Source: Candidatus Izemoplasma sp.
GTDB lineage: Bacteria > Bacillota_I > Bacilli_A > Izemoplasmatales > Izemoplasmataceae
Direction of reading: 5' to 3'
Assembly (NCBI GenBank): GCA_021736205.1
Contig: JAIPGF010000001.1
Coordinates: forward strand, 85,573-149,572
DNA length: 64,000 nucleotides
Under the pieces are notes generated by a model. It was not told where the DNA came from and searched no databases. It saw only the letters and a list, made by a program, of their open reading frames with translations. Each line of letters starts with the position of its first letter. Within the stretch, counting starts at the first letter, position 1. A program made the translations under genes and the position numbers. Of the stretch, positions 23,703-33,984 are shown one piece after another.

Positions 23703-26216
23703 TTAGTCAAAGAGTTTTTGTTGTATATCTTCTTTATCGTCTTGTCTTGTGTAGGCACTAAGCGGTGGATAATCGGGATTTTCTTCAAGTTGTTCTAAGT
23801 TAATAAACCTCGGTGTTCCTGCTTTTTTCTTAATAAATGTTCGACCATTTTCTGTGGTATCTGTTTTAAACTTAAAGGCATTAAATTTAACGGCTGTATT
23901 CGTTGTAGTAACAACAACTGATGCACGGTCTTTATACTGTGTTTCATTGAGTAAACTGGCATCAACCACGTAATAGGGATTAGATTTAACGACTTTGTAT
24001 AACTGTACGCCTTTGTTTGTTCGTTTTTTCTTTTCAATATCAGATAGACTCATTCGTTTAATCGTTCCTCGGTTGGTGAGCAATAGCAAATCATGAAAGT
24101 CTTTTAAATAAAGTCCCACAGTTAATTCATCTCTTGGAGACATATTTTGTGCTTTCATTCCTTTAGCGATCGTTGAGGTGATTGAGATATCTTCGGCATT
24201 GAAACGGAGTGCTTTACCGCGTTTTGAAATAATAAGTAACTCACCGTTATGTTCTTTGGTAATATCAATGCTCACTACTTCATTACCCTCATCTAGTTGA
24301 ATGGCTTTAATTGGACGGGTATAGCGTGCAACATCAAAATCTTTAAGTTTTGTTTGTTTAATTAAATTGTCTTTTGTGACAAAGAGCAAGGTTTTATCTG
24401 CTTCAAAATCAGACACTTGAATAATTTTTATAATTTTTTCTTCTTGTTCAAGTTCGACAATGTTATTAATGTGAGTTCCGAGTTCTTTCCATTTATAGCG
24501 AGGAATTTTATAGACCGGAAGATAAATGTAATTTCCTAAGTTGGTAAAAATCAGCATCGTATCTAAGTTAGATACGACGTCTTCAAATAAGAAGGAATCA
24601 TTTTCTTTCAACATCGTTGATTCAGTTGCGCTATGTGAACGTTTAGATGCTGCTTTAATGTAGCCCTCTTTTGTAATTCCTACAACAACGTGTTCTTCAG
24701 AAATTAATTTTTCTTCAGCTACTTTAAAGGTTTCAATTTCTTCTTCTATTTCGCTTCTACGTGTAGTATCTAGTTGTTTTTGGAATTTTCGTAATTCTTT
24801 GATAATAACTTTTTCTAATTCCAATTCGGTATTTAATATTTTATTGAGTTGATCTATTTCTTTATTTAAAGCTGATTTTTCACTTTCTAAAGCTTTAATA
24901 TCAGTACTTGATAAACGATATAATTGCAATGTCACAATTGCTTCTGCTTGTTCTTCTGAAAAATCAAATTCTTGTTTGATTTTAGATTTAGCTTGTTTTT
25001 TATTTTTAGAAATACGAATTAATGCAATTACTTGATCAATGACTTCCATAAGACGGATAATTCCATCGACAATATGCAGACGTTTTTTTGCTTTTCTGAG
25101 TTTGAAATTAGAGCGATTGGTAATCACTTCTTTTTGATGTAAAATATAAGCATCTAAAATTTCAAATAAACTCATTAACTTCGGTCGTTTATTATCGATT
25201 GCAACCATATTGTAATTGTATGTTTTGGTGAGATTGGTTTTGCGATGTAAAAACTTTAAAATTGCTACAGGATCAAAATCTTTTGATACTTTAACAACGA
25301 TTCTAAGTCCTGTGCGGTCTGATTCATCACGTACATAATCTATCCCGTCAATTTTCTTTTTTAGACGAATATCATCAATTTTTCTAACCAGGTTCGCTTT
25401 ATTTACTTCATACGGTATTTCTGTAACAATAATCAGTTGATCGTCAATTGTTGCTTTTGATTTAATTTTGATACGTCCGCGTCCTGTTTCAAACGCTTTT
25501 TTTATTTGTTTTTTTCCTTGGACAATTGCCCCAGTTGGAAAATCTGGCCCCTTAACAATCTCAAGTAATGCATCAAGTTCCATTTTAGGATTTTTCAAAC
25601 GTTTGATAACGGCTGTGATTATTTCATCGGTGTTATGCGGGGGAATTTCTGTGGCATATCCTGCCGAAATTCCTGTTGCCCCATTGAGTAATAAATTGGG
25701 AATACGTGCTGGTAGCACAGTTGGTTCGTATTCTTCATCGTCAAAGTTTGGAATAAAGTCAACCGTTTGAAATTCTATGTCTTTAAGTAACATTTCACTT
25801 GTTTTAGACATGCGTGCTTCAGTATAACGCATTGCTGCTGGGCTATCACCATCGATTGATCCTTTGTTACCATGCATATCAACTAATAAATTGGATGTTT
25901 TCCAATATTGTGATAAGCGAACCATTGCGTTATAAACAGATGTATCACCATGTGGATGATACTTCCCAATAACGTCCCCAACAATACGAGCACTTTTCTT
26001 AAAGGGTTTATTGGAAAACATCCCGAGTTTATACATAGAAAAAAGGATGCGTCGTTGTACGGGTTTCAACCCATCACGTACATCGGGTAACGCACGGTCT
26101 TGAATAATATATTTTGAATAACGACCAAAACGATCGCCAACAATTTTTTCTAAGTTTTCATTTTGAATATTCTTATCTACAAAATCATTGATGTCTTTAA
26201 TTACTTTGCTTGCCAT
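23703..26216 (-). CDS. parC: DNA topoisomerase IV subunit A
   Basis: Breakage-reunion subunit that decatenates chromosomes. The 837-residue protein carries RALPDVRDGLKPVQRRILFSM at the start (cited for its QRRIL core), YHPHGDTSVYNAMVRLSQ with the quinolone-region residues, and AAMRYTEARMS with the active-site Tyr. The C-terminal domain (from about 500) is a set of beta-pinwheel blades without a clear GyrA box, supporting ParC. It follows parE by 12 bases. GyrA cannot be fully excluded without comparing a second pair in the genome. Confidence 0.88.
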   Translation of the reverse strand: MASKVIKDINDFVDKNIQNENLEKIVGDRFGRYSKYIIQDRALPDVRDGLKPVQRRILFSMYKLGMFSNKPFKKSARIVGDVIGKYHPHGDTSVYNAMVRLSQYWKTSNLLVDMHGNKGSIDGDSPAAMRYTEARMSKTSEMLLKDIEFQTVDFIPNFDDEEYEPTVLPARIPNLLLNGATGISAGYATEIPPHNTDEIITAVIKRLKNPKMELDALLEIVKGPDFPTGAIVQGKKQIKKAFETGRGRIKIKSKATIDDQLIIVTEIPYEVNKANLVRKIDDIRLKKKIDGIDYVRDESDRTGLRIVVKVSKDFDPVAILKFLHRKTNLTKTYNYNMVAIDNKRPKLMSLFEILDAYILHQKEVITNRSNFKLRKAKKRLHIVDGIIRLMEVIDQVIALIRISKNKKQAKSKIKQEFDFSEEQAEAIVTLQLYRLSSTDIKALESEKSALNKEIDQLNKILNTELELEKVIIKELRKFQKQLDTTRRSEIEEEIETFKVAEEKLISEEHVVVGITKEGYIKAASKRSHSATESTMLKENDSFLFEDVVSNLDTMLIFTNLGNYIYLPVYKIPRYKWKELGTHINNIVELEQEEKIIKIIQVSDFEADKTLLFVTKDNLIKQTKLKDFDVARYTRPIKAIQLDEGNEVVSIDITKEHNGELLIISKRGKALRFNAEDISITSTIAKGMKAQNMSPRDELTVGLYLKDFHDLLLLTNRGTIKRMSLSDIEKKKRTNKGVQLYKVVKSNPYYVVDASLLNETQYKDRASVVVTTTNTAVKFNAFKFKTDTTENGRTFIKKKAGTPRFINLEQLEENPDYPPLSAYTRQDDKEDIQQKLFD

Positions 26217-26228
26217 AAAATCACTGCC

Positions 26229-28148
26229 TTATAAGGTAAAATTGTCTTCGTTTGTAAAGACGACATTTGTTTCAATCCAATCACGTCTTGGTTCAACTTT
26301 ATTGCCCATCAGAATATTGATTTGTTGATCCGCTTCTGCTAAATCATCAATATTAACCTGAATTAATGTGCGTTTGTTTGGATTCATTGTCGTTTCCCAA
26401 AGTTGATCGGCATTCATCTCTCCGAGTCCTTTGTAACGTTGAATATTAAACGATTTATATTTGTTTGTTAATTTTTCTAGTTGTTCGTCATTCCATAAAT
26501 AATCTATATACGTTTTACCTCGCCATTTACGCGTGAATTTATAGAGTGGTGGTAAAGCAATATATACTTTTCCAGCTTCAACGAGTTCGCGCATATAACG
26601 GAAGAAAAAGGTTAAAAGTAATACTTGAATATGTGCCCCATCTGTATCGGCATCTGTCATGATAATAACTTTATCATAATTACATTTTTCAATATCAAAA
26701 TCAGGACCAAGTCCTGCACCTATGGTGTGGATAATGGTATTGATTTCTTCATTTTTTAACACATCTTCAATTTTAGCTTTTTCTGTATTAATAACTTTAC
26801 CTCGCAAGGGTAAGATGGCTTGAAAACGACGGTCTCTACCTTGTTTAGCACTACCGCCAGCACTATCTCCCTCAACTAAGTATAGTTCATTTTTATCTTT
26901 ATTTTTGCCTTGAGCAGGGGATAATTTACCACTTAAATTAGGTTCTTTCCGACGCTTTTTCTTTTCGAGTCGTGCTTCTTCACGTGCTTTTCTAGCTGCA
27001 TCGCGTGCATTTTGGGCCTTAATTGCTTTTTCGATTAACGTATAAGTTAAATTACTGTTTTCTTCAAAAAAGTATTTAAGTTTTTCTCCCACAACTTGTT
27101 CAACCGCTGTACGAGCAACGGGGGTTCCTAATTTATTTTTTGTTTGTCCTTCAAATTGAAGTAATTGTTCGGGGATACGGATACTGAGAATGGTTGTTAA
27201 TCCTTCTCTAATATCTGCCCCATCTAATTTATTACCATTTTTAAGTAGTTCAACACGTTCACCATACTCATTAAATAATTTAGTGAAGGCTGATTTATAC
27301 CCTGTTTCATGGGTTCCACCATCTTGTGTACGAACATTGTTCACAAATGAAATTATTTTATTAGAATAGGTTTTGGTAAATTGGAAGGCAACTTCGACTT
27401 CTATATCGTGTGCTTGACCTTCAAAAAACTTTGGATCATGAATGACTTTTCGATCGTCATTTAAGAAATCTAGATACGAGATGATACCATCTTCATAATG
27501 ATATTCTTCTTCTAATCCTGCGCGTTCATCTATCAGTTTTACGCGTAAGCCTTTTAATAAAAAGGCGCTTTCTCTTAAACGTTCAGATATCGCTTGAAAA
27601 TTAAAAACCGTTGTACTGAAGATCTCACTGTTTGGTTTAAACCAGACGCTTGTTCCCGTTTTACGGGTATTTTTAATTTTCGTAAGTTTAGATACTTTTC
27701 GGCCACCATCTTTAAAACTAATCTGGTGTGTTTCACCATTACGGTTGATTGTAACATCAACAAAATCACATAACGCATTGACAACACTTGCACCAACACC
27801 ATGTAATCCGCCAGAAACTTTATAGCCACCTTCTTGGCCAAATTTACCTCCAGCATGTAATCGTGAAAAGATAATTTCAACAGCACTTTTACCCGTGTTG
27901 TGTTGTCCAATTGGAACACCACGTCCATTATCTTCTATGATGATTGAATTATCTTCTTTTATGGTTACTTCAATATAATCTCCATAACCAGCAAGTATTT
28001 CATCAATTGAATTATCTAATATTTCCCACACTAAATGATGCAGTCCTCGACCATCTGTTGAACCAATATACATTCCGGGTCGTTTTCTAACTGCGTCTAA
28101 TTCTTCTAGTATCTGAATTGATTCTGCTGTGTATGTTGTTTGTTCCAT
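26229..28148 (-). CDS. parE: DNA topoisomerase IV subunit B
   Basis: ATPase subunit of topoisomerase IV, 639 residues. GHKL motifs are visible: WEILDNSIDEILAGYGD, EDNGRGVPIGQHN, and the GGLHGVGASVVNAL lid. The Toprim part has YLVEGDSAGGSAKQGRDR and IIMTDADTDGAHI. LDAVRKRPGMYIGSTDGRGLHHL fits ParE of Firmicutes. It is the first gene of the pair and diverges from plsY. Confidence 0.9.
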   Translation of the reverse strand: MEQTTYTAESIQILEELDAVRKRPGMYIGSTDGRGLHHLVWEILDNSIDEILAGYGDYIEVTIKEDNSIIIEDNGRGVPIGQHNTGKSAVEIIFSRLHAGGKFGQEGGYKVSGGLHGVGASVVNALCDFVDVTINRNGETHQISFKDGGRKVSKLTKIKNTRKTGTSVWFKPNSEIFSTTVFNFQAISERLRESAFLLKGLRVKLIDERAGLEEEYHYEDGIISYLDFLNDDRKVIHDPKFFEGQAHDIEVEVAFQFTKTYSNKIISFVNNVRTQDGGTHETGYKSAFTKLFNEYGERVELLKNGNKLDGADIREGLTTILSIRIPEQLLQFEGQTKNKLGTPVARTAVEQVVGEKLKYFFEENSNLTYTLIEKAIKAQNARDAARKAREEARLEKKKRRKEPNLSGKLSPAQGKNKDKNELYLVEGDSAGGSAKQGRDRRFQAILPLRGKVINTEKAKIEDVLKNEEINTIIHTIGAGLGPDFDIEKCNYDKVIIMTDADTDGAHIQVLLLTFFFRYMRELVEAGKVYIALPPLYKFTRKWRGKTYIDYLWNDEQLEKLTNKYKSFNIQRYKGLGEMNADQLWETTMNPNKRTLIQVNIDDLAEADQQINILMGNKVEPRRDWIETNVVFTNEDNFTL

Positions 28149-28180
28149 CGAGTCACTTCCTTCATCTAATTACCTGTTTA

Positions 28181-28189
28181 ATTATATCA
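28181..28189 (-). promoter_or_regulatory. Extended -10 promoter of parE-parC
   Basis: TGATATAAT on the minus strand, about 35 bases ahead of the parE start; no good -35 is seen. It lies back to back with the plsY promoter in a 96-base divergent region. Confidence 0.5.
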
Positions 28190-28229
28190 AAATCATTTTG
28201 TTTTTTGTAGTGTAAATTTTAATTTGGTA

Positions 28230-28238
28230 TGTTATAAT
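28230..28238 (+). promoter_or_regulatory. Extended -10 promoter of plsY
   Basis: TGTTATAAT with TATAAT at 28233-28238. Transcription would begin near 28245, which rules against the in-frame ATG at 28244 and favours the ATG at 28274. Confidence 0.6.
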
Positions 28239-28273
28239 ATTTTATGTTATTCAAAAATATGGAGTTGATTAGT

Positions 28274-28885
28274 ATGTTCTTAAAATTCGGACTCTTAGTG
28301 ATAGCCTATTTTATTGGAGCTATTCCGTTTTCGATTATTTTAGGGAAAAAATATAAGGGAATTGATGTTAGAAACCACGGTAGTGGTAATCCAGGTGGTA
28401 CCAATGCACTACGATTTTTAGGACGACATGTTGGGCTCTTGGTTGTTATATTAGATGTATTTAAAGGCGGAATTATTGTCTTGCTTGTTAATTTAAATGT
28501 CTTTGGAGCTGATATGTTACACCCTCTAGCTTATGGGGTTGCAGCTGCACTGGGACATGTGTATTCAATTTATATTAACTTTGGTGGTGGAAAAGCCGTC
28601 GCAACAACGGTGGGATCAATGATTGCATTTAATCCACTGTATGCATTAATTATGGCTGTGTTTTTCTTTAGCACCCTTAAACTCACAAAATATGTTTCTC
28701 TTGCTAGTATGATTGGAGCCTTTAGTGCAATTTTAATTGCACTTGTGTTTAATGAATATGGTCTACCTATCTATGATACCATGTTATTTTATGTTGTGTT
28801 ATTCTTTATTTTAATTATTTTTAGACATCACACAAATATTAAACGCTTATTAAATGACGATGAAACAAAGACATATTGGCTTTAA
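28274..28885 (+). CDS. plsY: Acyl-phosphate glycerol-3-phosphate acyltransferase
   Basis: First acyl transfer in phospholipid synthesis, using acyl-phosphate made by PlsX. The 203-residue membrane protein has about five segments and the three PlsY motifs: GAIPFSIILG, GSGNPGGTNALRFLG and HVYSIYINFGGGKAVATTVG. The ATG at 28274 follows GGAG and is preferred over the ATG at 28244, which lies at the predicted transcript start. A bidirectional terminator follows. Confidence 0.93.
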   Translation: MFLKFGLLVIAYFIGAIPFSIILGKKYKGIDVRNHGSGNPGGTNALRFLGRHVGLLVVILDVFKGGIIVLLVNLNVFGADMLHPLAYGVAAALGHVYSIYINFGGGKAVATTVGSMIAFNPLYALIMAVFFFSTLKLTKYVSLASMIGAFSAILIALVFNEYGLPIYDTMLFYVVLFFILIIFRHHTNIKRLLNDDETKTYWL

Positions 28886-28888
28886 AGA

Positions 28889-28914
28889 AAAAACCTTTCA
28901 ATCGAAAGGTTTTT
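28889..28914. terminator. Bidirectional terminator between plsY and yneF-like gene
   Basis: Stem AAAAACCTTTC/GAAAGGTTTTT with AATC loop, A-rich before and T-rich after, between convergent genes. Confidence 0.85.
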
Positions 28915-28923
28915 ATTTTTGCA

Positions 28924-29145
28924 TTATTTTGCCTGATTCATTGATTTCATGACTTGTCTTACTTGTTTCTCAGATGGTTTACGTCCCATTTGTGACATCA
29001 TTGCACGAATCATGTTTTCATTAACTGGTGGGTTTTTCTTTAAATAACGTTTAAAATACCATTGTGATATGAAAAATCCAATCACACCACCCGCTAGTAA
29101 TGCGAGTACTAAGTAAATAATAAATACCCATACTTGTAGTTCCAT
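28924..29145 (-). CDS. YneF-family (UPF0154) small membrane protein
   Basis: A 73-residue protein with one N-terminal membrane helix (about 5-28) ending in [17 protein letters not shown], then the conserved [20 protein letters not shown] segment of UPF0154. Its role is unknown in general. A TTG at 29163 is in frame but overlaps the GGAGTGA ribosome site; the ATG at 29145 is the sensible start. It is a single gene ended by the shared terminator. Confidence 0.88.
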   Translation of the reverse strand: MELQVWVFIIYLVLALLAGGVIGFFISQWYFKRYLKKNPPVNENMIRAMMSQMGRKPSEKQVRQVMKSMNQAK

Positions 29146-29284
29146 AATTATCACTCCTATCAATTAATAATTGTACAAGATAATTCTCTTAAAAACAAGT
29201 GTTAAAGCAAAATACTTTATTTGGAACAAACCGTAAATTATATCTAAAAAAGATATAATTAATCAATATTTTCAATAAATAATG

Positions 29285-29313
29285 TTTACATTTTTGTTTA
29301 TTTGCGTTAAAAT
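29285..29313 (+). promoter_or_regulatory. Promoter of the ferredoxin gene
   Basis: -35 TTTACA (29285-29290), 17-base spacer, -10 TAAAAT (29308-29313). An AGGAGG site follows ahead of the ATG at 29345. Confidence 0.7.
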
Positions 29314-29344
29314 TATAGTGAATTTAAAGATAGGAGGAATAAAT

Positions 29345-29512
29345 ATGGCAAGAAGAATTTCAGATGAATGTATTGCATGCGCAGCATGTGTAGCTGAATG
29401 TCCTGTTGATTGTATTGAAGAAGGAGATATTTTCGTTATTGACGAAGATGCTTGTATCGATTGTGGGGCATGTGAAGTAGTTTGTCCTGTAGAGGCTATC
29501 TCAGAAGTATAA
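29345..29512 (+). CDS. 2[4Fe-4S] ferredoxin
   Basis: A 55-residue clostridial-type electron carrier. Two CxxCxxCxxxCP motifs are present (CIACAACVAECP and CIDCGACEVVCP), enough for two cubane clusters. An in-frame upstream ATG at 29282 would add 21 residues, but the TAGGAGGAATAA site and promoter place the start at 29345. It stands alone with its own promoter and terminator, so it is probably a general low-potential carrier for anaerobic metabolism. Confidence 0.95.
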   Translation: MARRISDECIACAACVAECPVDCIEEGDIFVIDEDACIDCGACEVVCPVEAISEV

Positions 29513-29526
29513 ATCAAACAAAACTA

Positions 29527-29555
29527 AAAAAAAAGACTCTTGGAGTCTTTTTTTT
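29527..29555. terminator. Bidirectional terminator after ferredoxin and nif3-like genes
   Basis: Stem AGACTC/GAGTCT extended by A and T runs, loop TTG, between convergent genes. Confidence 0.88.
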
Positions 29556-30326
29556 CTATTTTAGTTCAAATGGATTGGTGTTAAAAGTACTTATAAGTAT
29601 AGTTTGTTTAAGTCCTGCTTCTTGCAGGGTTTTTTTAATGGTTGGTAACCCTAGTGTTTCAACGTGGTGTCCAACGTCTATTACAGTTAAATCGAGTGAA
29701 TTAGCAAGTAAGGCATCATGGTGTCTAATATCCCCTGTAATATAAACATCTACTTGTTTGTTATAGGCCGCTTCAATCAAAGAATGGCCACTGCCACCAC
29801 AAAGAGCGACGGTTGTGATGCTTTGTTGTTCGTTGTTGGTGATGAGTTTAAGATGTTCTAAATTAAAGGCGTTTTTAACGACTTTAATAAAGTCATTAAG
29901 TGGTTGTTCTTCAATTTCTCCAATGAGACCTATGCCATCTGTTTCAGTTTCATACTCTAAGATTTTTAGATTGTTGAGTCCTAATAGATTACTTAAAGTA
30001 TGATTTAATCCACCGCGGGCAATATCAAAATTAGTATGCATGACATAAAGTGTAATATTCGCTTGGATTAGTTCATGGATCATTTTACCTGTTGGGGTAT
30101 TATAATCAATTTGTTTGATGGGGGTAAACAACAAGGGATGATGTGTAATAATTAATTCTGCGTTGTTATCTTTGGCTTCCTTAATCACATCAGGGGTTAA
30201 ATCTAAACTTAATAAAATCGTTGTTATCTCTTTATCAAACGTCCCAATTTGTAAACCAACATTGTCCCAATCATTGGCGAGTTCTTCGGGAAATTTTTTA
30301 TTTAAAATATGACGTATTTCACTCAT
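29556..30326 (-). CDS. Nif3-like dinuclear metal centre protein (YqfO family, short form)
   Basis: A 256-residue protein of the NIF3/GTP cyclohydrolase I type 2-like family. NDWDNVGLQIG near residue 20, TLYVMHTNFDIARGGLNHTL, ALCGGSGHSLIEAA and DVGHHVETLGLPTIK provide the His/Asp/Glu metal ligands. It lacks the inserted CutA-like domain found in Bacillus YqfO. Function is unsettled. It overlaps trmK by four bases, the usual Firmicutes pairing. Confidence 0.88.
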   Translation of the reverse strand: MSEIRHILNKKFPEELANDWDNVGLQIGTFDKEITTILLSLDLTPDVIKEAKDNNAELIITHHPLLFTPIKQIDYNTPTGKMIHELIQANITLYVMHTNFDIARGGLNHTLSNLLGLNNLKILEYETETDGIGLIGEIEEQPLNDFIKVVKNAFNLEHLKLITNNEQQSITTVALCGGSGHSLIEAAYNKQVDVYITGDIRHHDALLANSLDLTVIDVGHHVETLGLPTIKKTLQEAGLKQTILISTFNTNPFELK

Positions 30327-30976
30327 GAAAGCACCTCTTTTATTTCCGTGATTTGTTGTTGGATGGGCTTCTTGTCTTTGGCTTGTTCAATTTGCGTTAA
30401 AATTGATTCGTAATTCTTTAGTTCTTTTTTATAATATTCTTTAAAAAAGTGTGTTTTTTCTTTTAAATTGACGGGTCCAAATAATACTTCTTGTTTTGTT
30501 AAAGGGGTAAAACTTGGTTCTAAAACTATAAGAAAATAATATTTACCTGCTTCTTTAATGACAAGTTCATCGATAATGTGATAATCGATTTGGCTTAAAA
30601 TAGCGCGGACTTGGTAAGGATTATTGTTGGCATTAAGGATAATGCGTTTCAGTGATAAATTAGCTTTAGCCAATAAAATATCACGCATAGTAGACCCTCC
30701 AAGGCCACTAACGACTGCGACATCGGTGTCTGCTTCTATTTTTTCTAATCCGTCACCAAGTTTAACTTTAATTTTATCTTTTAAGTCATAAGCTTTTACG
30801 TTTTTGGTGGCACGGAGAAAGGGTCCATATTTATTATCAATTGCTTGTGCTTTATACACATACCCTTCTTTAACGGCTTCGATTGGTAAAAGAGCATGGT
30901 CGGTGCCAATGTCTGCGAGATTATTAAATTTTCTTGTATAGTTTAAACATGCTTGCAGGCGTTTTGACAATTTCAC
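30323..30976 (-). CDS. trmK: tRNA (adenine(22)-N1)-methyltransferase
   Basis: Methylates A22 of tRNA with S-adenosylmethionine. The 217-residue protein opens LSKRLQACLNYTRKFNNLADIGTDHALLPI, of which NLADIGTDHALLP is the SAM-binding motif I of TrmK/YqfN. VVSGLGGSTMRDIL and ILNANNNPYQVR follow in typical order. It begins directly after the sigA stop. Confidence 0.92.
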   Translation of the reverse strand: MKLSKRLQACLNYTRKFNNLADIGTDHALLPIEAVKEGYVYKAQAIDNKYGPFLRATKNVKAYDLKDKIKVKLGDGLEKIEADTDVAVVSGLGGSTMRDILLAKANLSLKRIILNANNNPYQVRAILSQIDYHIIDELVIKEAGKYYFLIVLEPSFTPLTKQEVLFGPVNLKEKTHFFKEYYKKELKNYESILTQIEQAKDKKPIQQQITEIKEVLS

Positions 30977-32215
30977 TTATTTGTCACCCATAAAGTCTTT
31001 GAGTTTTTTACTGCGTGATGGGTGGCGTAATTTACGGAGTGCTTTGGCTTCTATTTGTCTGATGCGTTCACGTGTGACGCCAAACTCACGTCCGACTTCT
31101 TCGAGTGTACGTGTTCTACCATCTAGTAGACCAAAGCGCATTCTTAGTACTTTTTCTTCACGGTCTGTGAGTGATTCCAATACATCATCTAATTCGCGTT
31201 TTAATAATTCTTTTGCGGTTTCTTCCATCGGTGTAAGCGTGTCATTATCGGGGATAAAATCACCGAGTGATGAGTCTTCTTCTTCACCAACAGGCGATTC
31301 TAAACTGATGGGTTCTTGGGCGACTTTCTGAATGACTTGTACTTTATCAACAGAAATGCCCATTTCTTCAGCAACTTCTTCTGGTTTAGGTTCTCGTTTA
31401 AGTTCTTGAACGAGTTGACGTTGCGTACGAACAAGTTTATTAATTGTTTCAACCATATGTACAGGAATGCGGATTGTACGTGCTTGATCGGCAATCGCGC
31501 GGGTGATTGCTTGTCTAATCCACCAGGTGGCGTATGTTGAAAATTTAAATCCTTTGGTATGATCAAATTTTCCCACAGCTTTCATTAGACCCATGTTTCC
31601 TTCTTGAATTAAATCTAAAAACTGCATGCCGCGTCCCACGTAGCGTTTAGCGATTGATACCACAAGACGTAAGTTTGCTTCAATTAATTTAGAGCGAGAG
31701 AGTTCTCCTTGAAAAATAACTTTTTCAAGTTGTTTTTTCTTGTCACTTGAGATGTCTTCTCCGCCTTCTTTTAAGGCTTCAAACTCTGCTTTTGCTTGCA
31801 CAGCTGCTTCAATAGCTGAAGCATATTCCACTTCTTGTTCAGCTGTTAGTAGCTCGACACGTCCTATTTCTTTTAAGTACATTCTAACAGGGTCATCGAC
31901 TTTAATAGATATTTGGTTATCAAATGATTTATCATGTAATAATTCTTCTTCTATTTCTTTATTGAAGTCTAAATCAAGGACAATACCGGGATCTAATTCT
32001 TCGCCAAGCTCATCATCGTCTTCTTCAACCTCATATTCATATGTCACCATTTCATCTTCACTAACGACAGATATTTCTTTTGATTCGAGTAGGTCTATTA
32101 ATTCTTGGTGTTTATCGGTACCCTTGTCAGCATACTTTTCGATTTCTCTTTTCTCGACATAGCCTTTGACCTTACTAATACCGACTAATTCTTGAATAAT
32201 TTTACGTTTATCCAT
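30977..32215 (-). CDS. rpoD: Primary sigma factor RpoD/SigA
   Basis: Housekeeping sigma factor, 412 residues. An acidic N-terminal part (region 1.1-like, about 1-100) precedes [18 protein letters not shown] (region 1.2). Region 2 includes [15 protein letters not shown] and [19 protein letters not shown], region 3 [17 protein letters not shown] segment, and region 4 TREEIR-type [18 protein letters not shown]. The promoters called in this window match its expected specificity. It overlaps dnaG by eight bases, with its AAGGAGG site inside the dnaG end. Confidence 0.97.
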   Translation of the reverse strand: MDKRKIIQELVGISKVKGYVEKREIEKYADKGTDKHQELIDLLESKEISVVSEDEMVTYEYEVEEDDDELGEELDPGIVLDLDFNKEIEEELLHDKSFDNQISIKVDDPVRMYLKEIGRVELLTAEQEVEYASAIEAAVQAKAEFEALKEGGEDISSDKKKQLEKVIFQGELSRSKLIEANLRLVVSIAKRYVGRGMQFLDLIQEGNMGLMKAVGKFDHTKGFKFSTYATWWIRQAITRAIADQARTIRIPVHMVETINKLVRTQRQLVQELKREPKPEEVAEEMGISVDKVQVIQKVAQEPISLESPVGEEEDSSLGDFIPDNDTLTPMEETAKELLKRELDDVLESLTDREEKVLRMRFGLLDGRTRTLEEVGREFGVTRERIRQIEAKALRKLRHPSRSKKLKDFMGDK

Positions 32216-33974
32216 GTTTGTCCTCCTTTAATAATAAATCACGATATTCAGCGAGTTTTATCTTTTCAGTATTACTCGTTGAAAGTTGTATTTCTTTTTC
32301 ATAATCTGTTATTTTAACGTTAATAATATATTTTTTTAACACATCAATAAAATCTTGATATTCTTCGTCATACAGTTCTACTTGATGATGATTTTTTATT
32401 TTTATGTTGTAGAAGTTTAGTTGTGCATCATCAAAATAAGCTTTGGGATCAACGTCAACTAGGGAGTCTACATCATCTCCCATTTCAAGATAATATTCTT
32501 CAATTTTATTTTTTAGTTCATAGACCCGTTGATCAATAAAAAACATTTCTTCAAACTCATTATGATAATTAACAATATATTTTTTATTCTTAATAAAATA
32601 ATTAATTAACTTCATTTCTGCTTGTTTGTATTTATCTTCAATCTCAATTGTCACAACTTGTGGACGGGTGATATTTTTGTAGTTACGTTTGGTATATTGA
32701 GAAAAATCTTGTTTGATTGATTCAACTGAAATACCTGTATCAGTGGCTAGTTTTTGTATGTAGCGTTCAATGATACTGTGAGATGTGTTTTTAATTAAAT
32801 CAAATATGGTTTTTTTAAAGCGCTCTATATCAAGCATCTTAGAAAAATCAATGTCCATATTTTCTTTTTGATAATTAAATTCAATTGGATCAAGCCAGTT
32901 GTTTTCTATGTAGGTATTAAGAGCTTTTTTACCGTGTTTCTCAATATAATCATCAGGATCTAATTTATCAGGTAAAACAACTACTTTTATTGATAAATTA
33001 ACACTTTTACACAGTTTAATCGCGCGACCAGCGGCTTCTATACCTGGGGGATCGCCATCGTAACAAATTACGATATTATCCGTATAGCGTTTAATTAATG
33101 AAACTTGATTGCGTGTAAGCGATGTTCCCATTGAGGCAACTGCTTCTTTTAAATCTGCTTTGTAACTGGCAAACACATCCATATATCCTTCGTATAAAAT
33201 TGCCCGATTATTTTGTTTAATGTGTTTGATCGCATTGTTTAAATTATATAAAACATCACTTTTCGTAAACACTTTTGTTTGCGGTGAGTTTATATACTTA
33301 GGTGCGTTATCTTTGTTTGTGTATATTCTCCCACTAAAGGCGACGGTGTTATTTTTTTCATCTTTGATGGGAATCATGATGCGTTCTCTAAACAAATCAT
33401 AAAATTCATCTTTATCATTTTGTTTGATTAATCCTAAATCAAATAAATCAGCATGTAAGATGTCTTTTTTTGTCAGTGTTTTAGTGAGAACGTCATACGC
33501 ATTAGGTGCCAGACCTAAATCAAAATAATCAATCATTTCCTCAGTGATGTCGCGTTGTTTTAAGTAAGACCTAGCCGTTTTACCTTCTTTGGTTGAATTT
33601 AAAAACATTTTATAGAAATTCAGTGCTTCTTGGTTAATGGTGTAATACGGTTTATTGGGATCTTCTTTTTGATAGGTATCGATGTCTAGTTGCACATTTG
33701 TGCGTTCGGCAAGAGCATCGACCGCTTCAACGAATGAGAGATTTTTTGTTTTTTGTAAGAAGGTAATAGCGTTCCCTTTTTCACCACAGGAAAAACAATT
33801 AAAGATTTTTCGGTTGGGTTCAACGGAAAAACTCGGTGTGTTTTCTGAGTGAAATGGGCACAAACCAAAATAACTCTTTCCCTTCTTTGAAAGAGCTACT
33901 TGTTCGCTGACGAGATCAACGATGTCTATTTTAGACAGTATTTCATTAATAGTGGATTCGCTGATTCTAGGCAT
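32208..33974 (-). CDS. dnaG: DNA primase
   Basis: Makes RNA primers for replication. The 588-residue protein has the CHC2-type zinc finger ([12 protein letters not shown] and [10 protein letters not shown]), the Toprim core ([13 protein letters not shown] and [16 protein letters not shown]) and a C-terminal helicase-interaction region. It follows glyS by ten bases and overlaps rpoD, forming the macromolecular synthesis operon. Confidence 0.96.
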   Translation of the reverse strand: MPRISESTINEILSKIDIVDLVSEQVALSKKGKSYFGLCPFHSENTPSFSVEPNRKIFNCFSCGEKGNAITFLQKTKNLSFVEAVDALAERTNVQLDIDTYQKEDPNKPYYTINQEALNFYKMFLNSTKEGKTARSYLKQRDITEEMIDYFDLGLAPNAYDVLTKTLTKKDILHADLFDLGLIKQNDKDEFYDLFRERIMIPIKDEKNNTVAFSGRIYTNKDNAPKYINSPQTKVFTKSDVLYNLNNAIKHIKQNNRAILYEGYMDVFASYKADLKEAVASMGTSLTRNQVSLIKRYTDNIVICYDGDPPGIEAAGRAIKLCKSVNLSIKVVVLPDKLDPDDYIEKHGKKALNTYIENNWLDPIEFNYQKENMDIDFSKMLDIERFKKTIFDLIKNTSHSIIERYIQKLATDTGISVESIKQDFSQYTKRNYKNITRPQVVTIEIEDKYKQAEMKLINYFIKNKKYIVNYHNEFEEMFFIDQRVYELKNKIEEYYLEMGDDVDSLVDVDPKAYFDDAQLNFYNIKIKNHHQVELYDEEYQDFIDVLKKYIINVKITDYEKEIQLSTSNTEKIKLAEYRDLLLKEDKHG

Positions 33975-33984
33975 CTAAGTCTCC

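Noticed and set aside
23703..28148. DNA gyrase (gyrB-gyrA) instead of topoisomerase IV
   Set aside because: No clear GyrA box and no nearby dnaA/dnaN/recF; ParE-ParC order fits better, though a genome-wide check would settle it.
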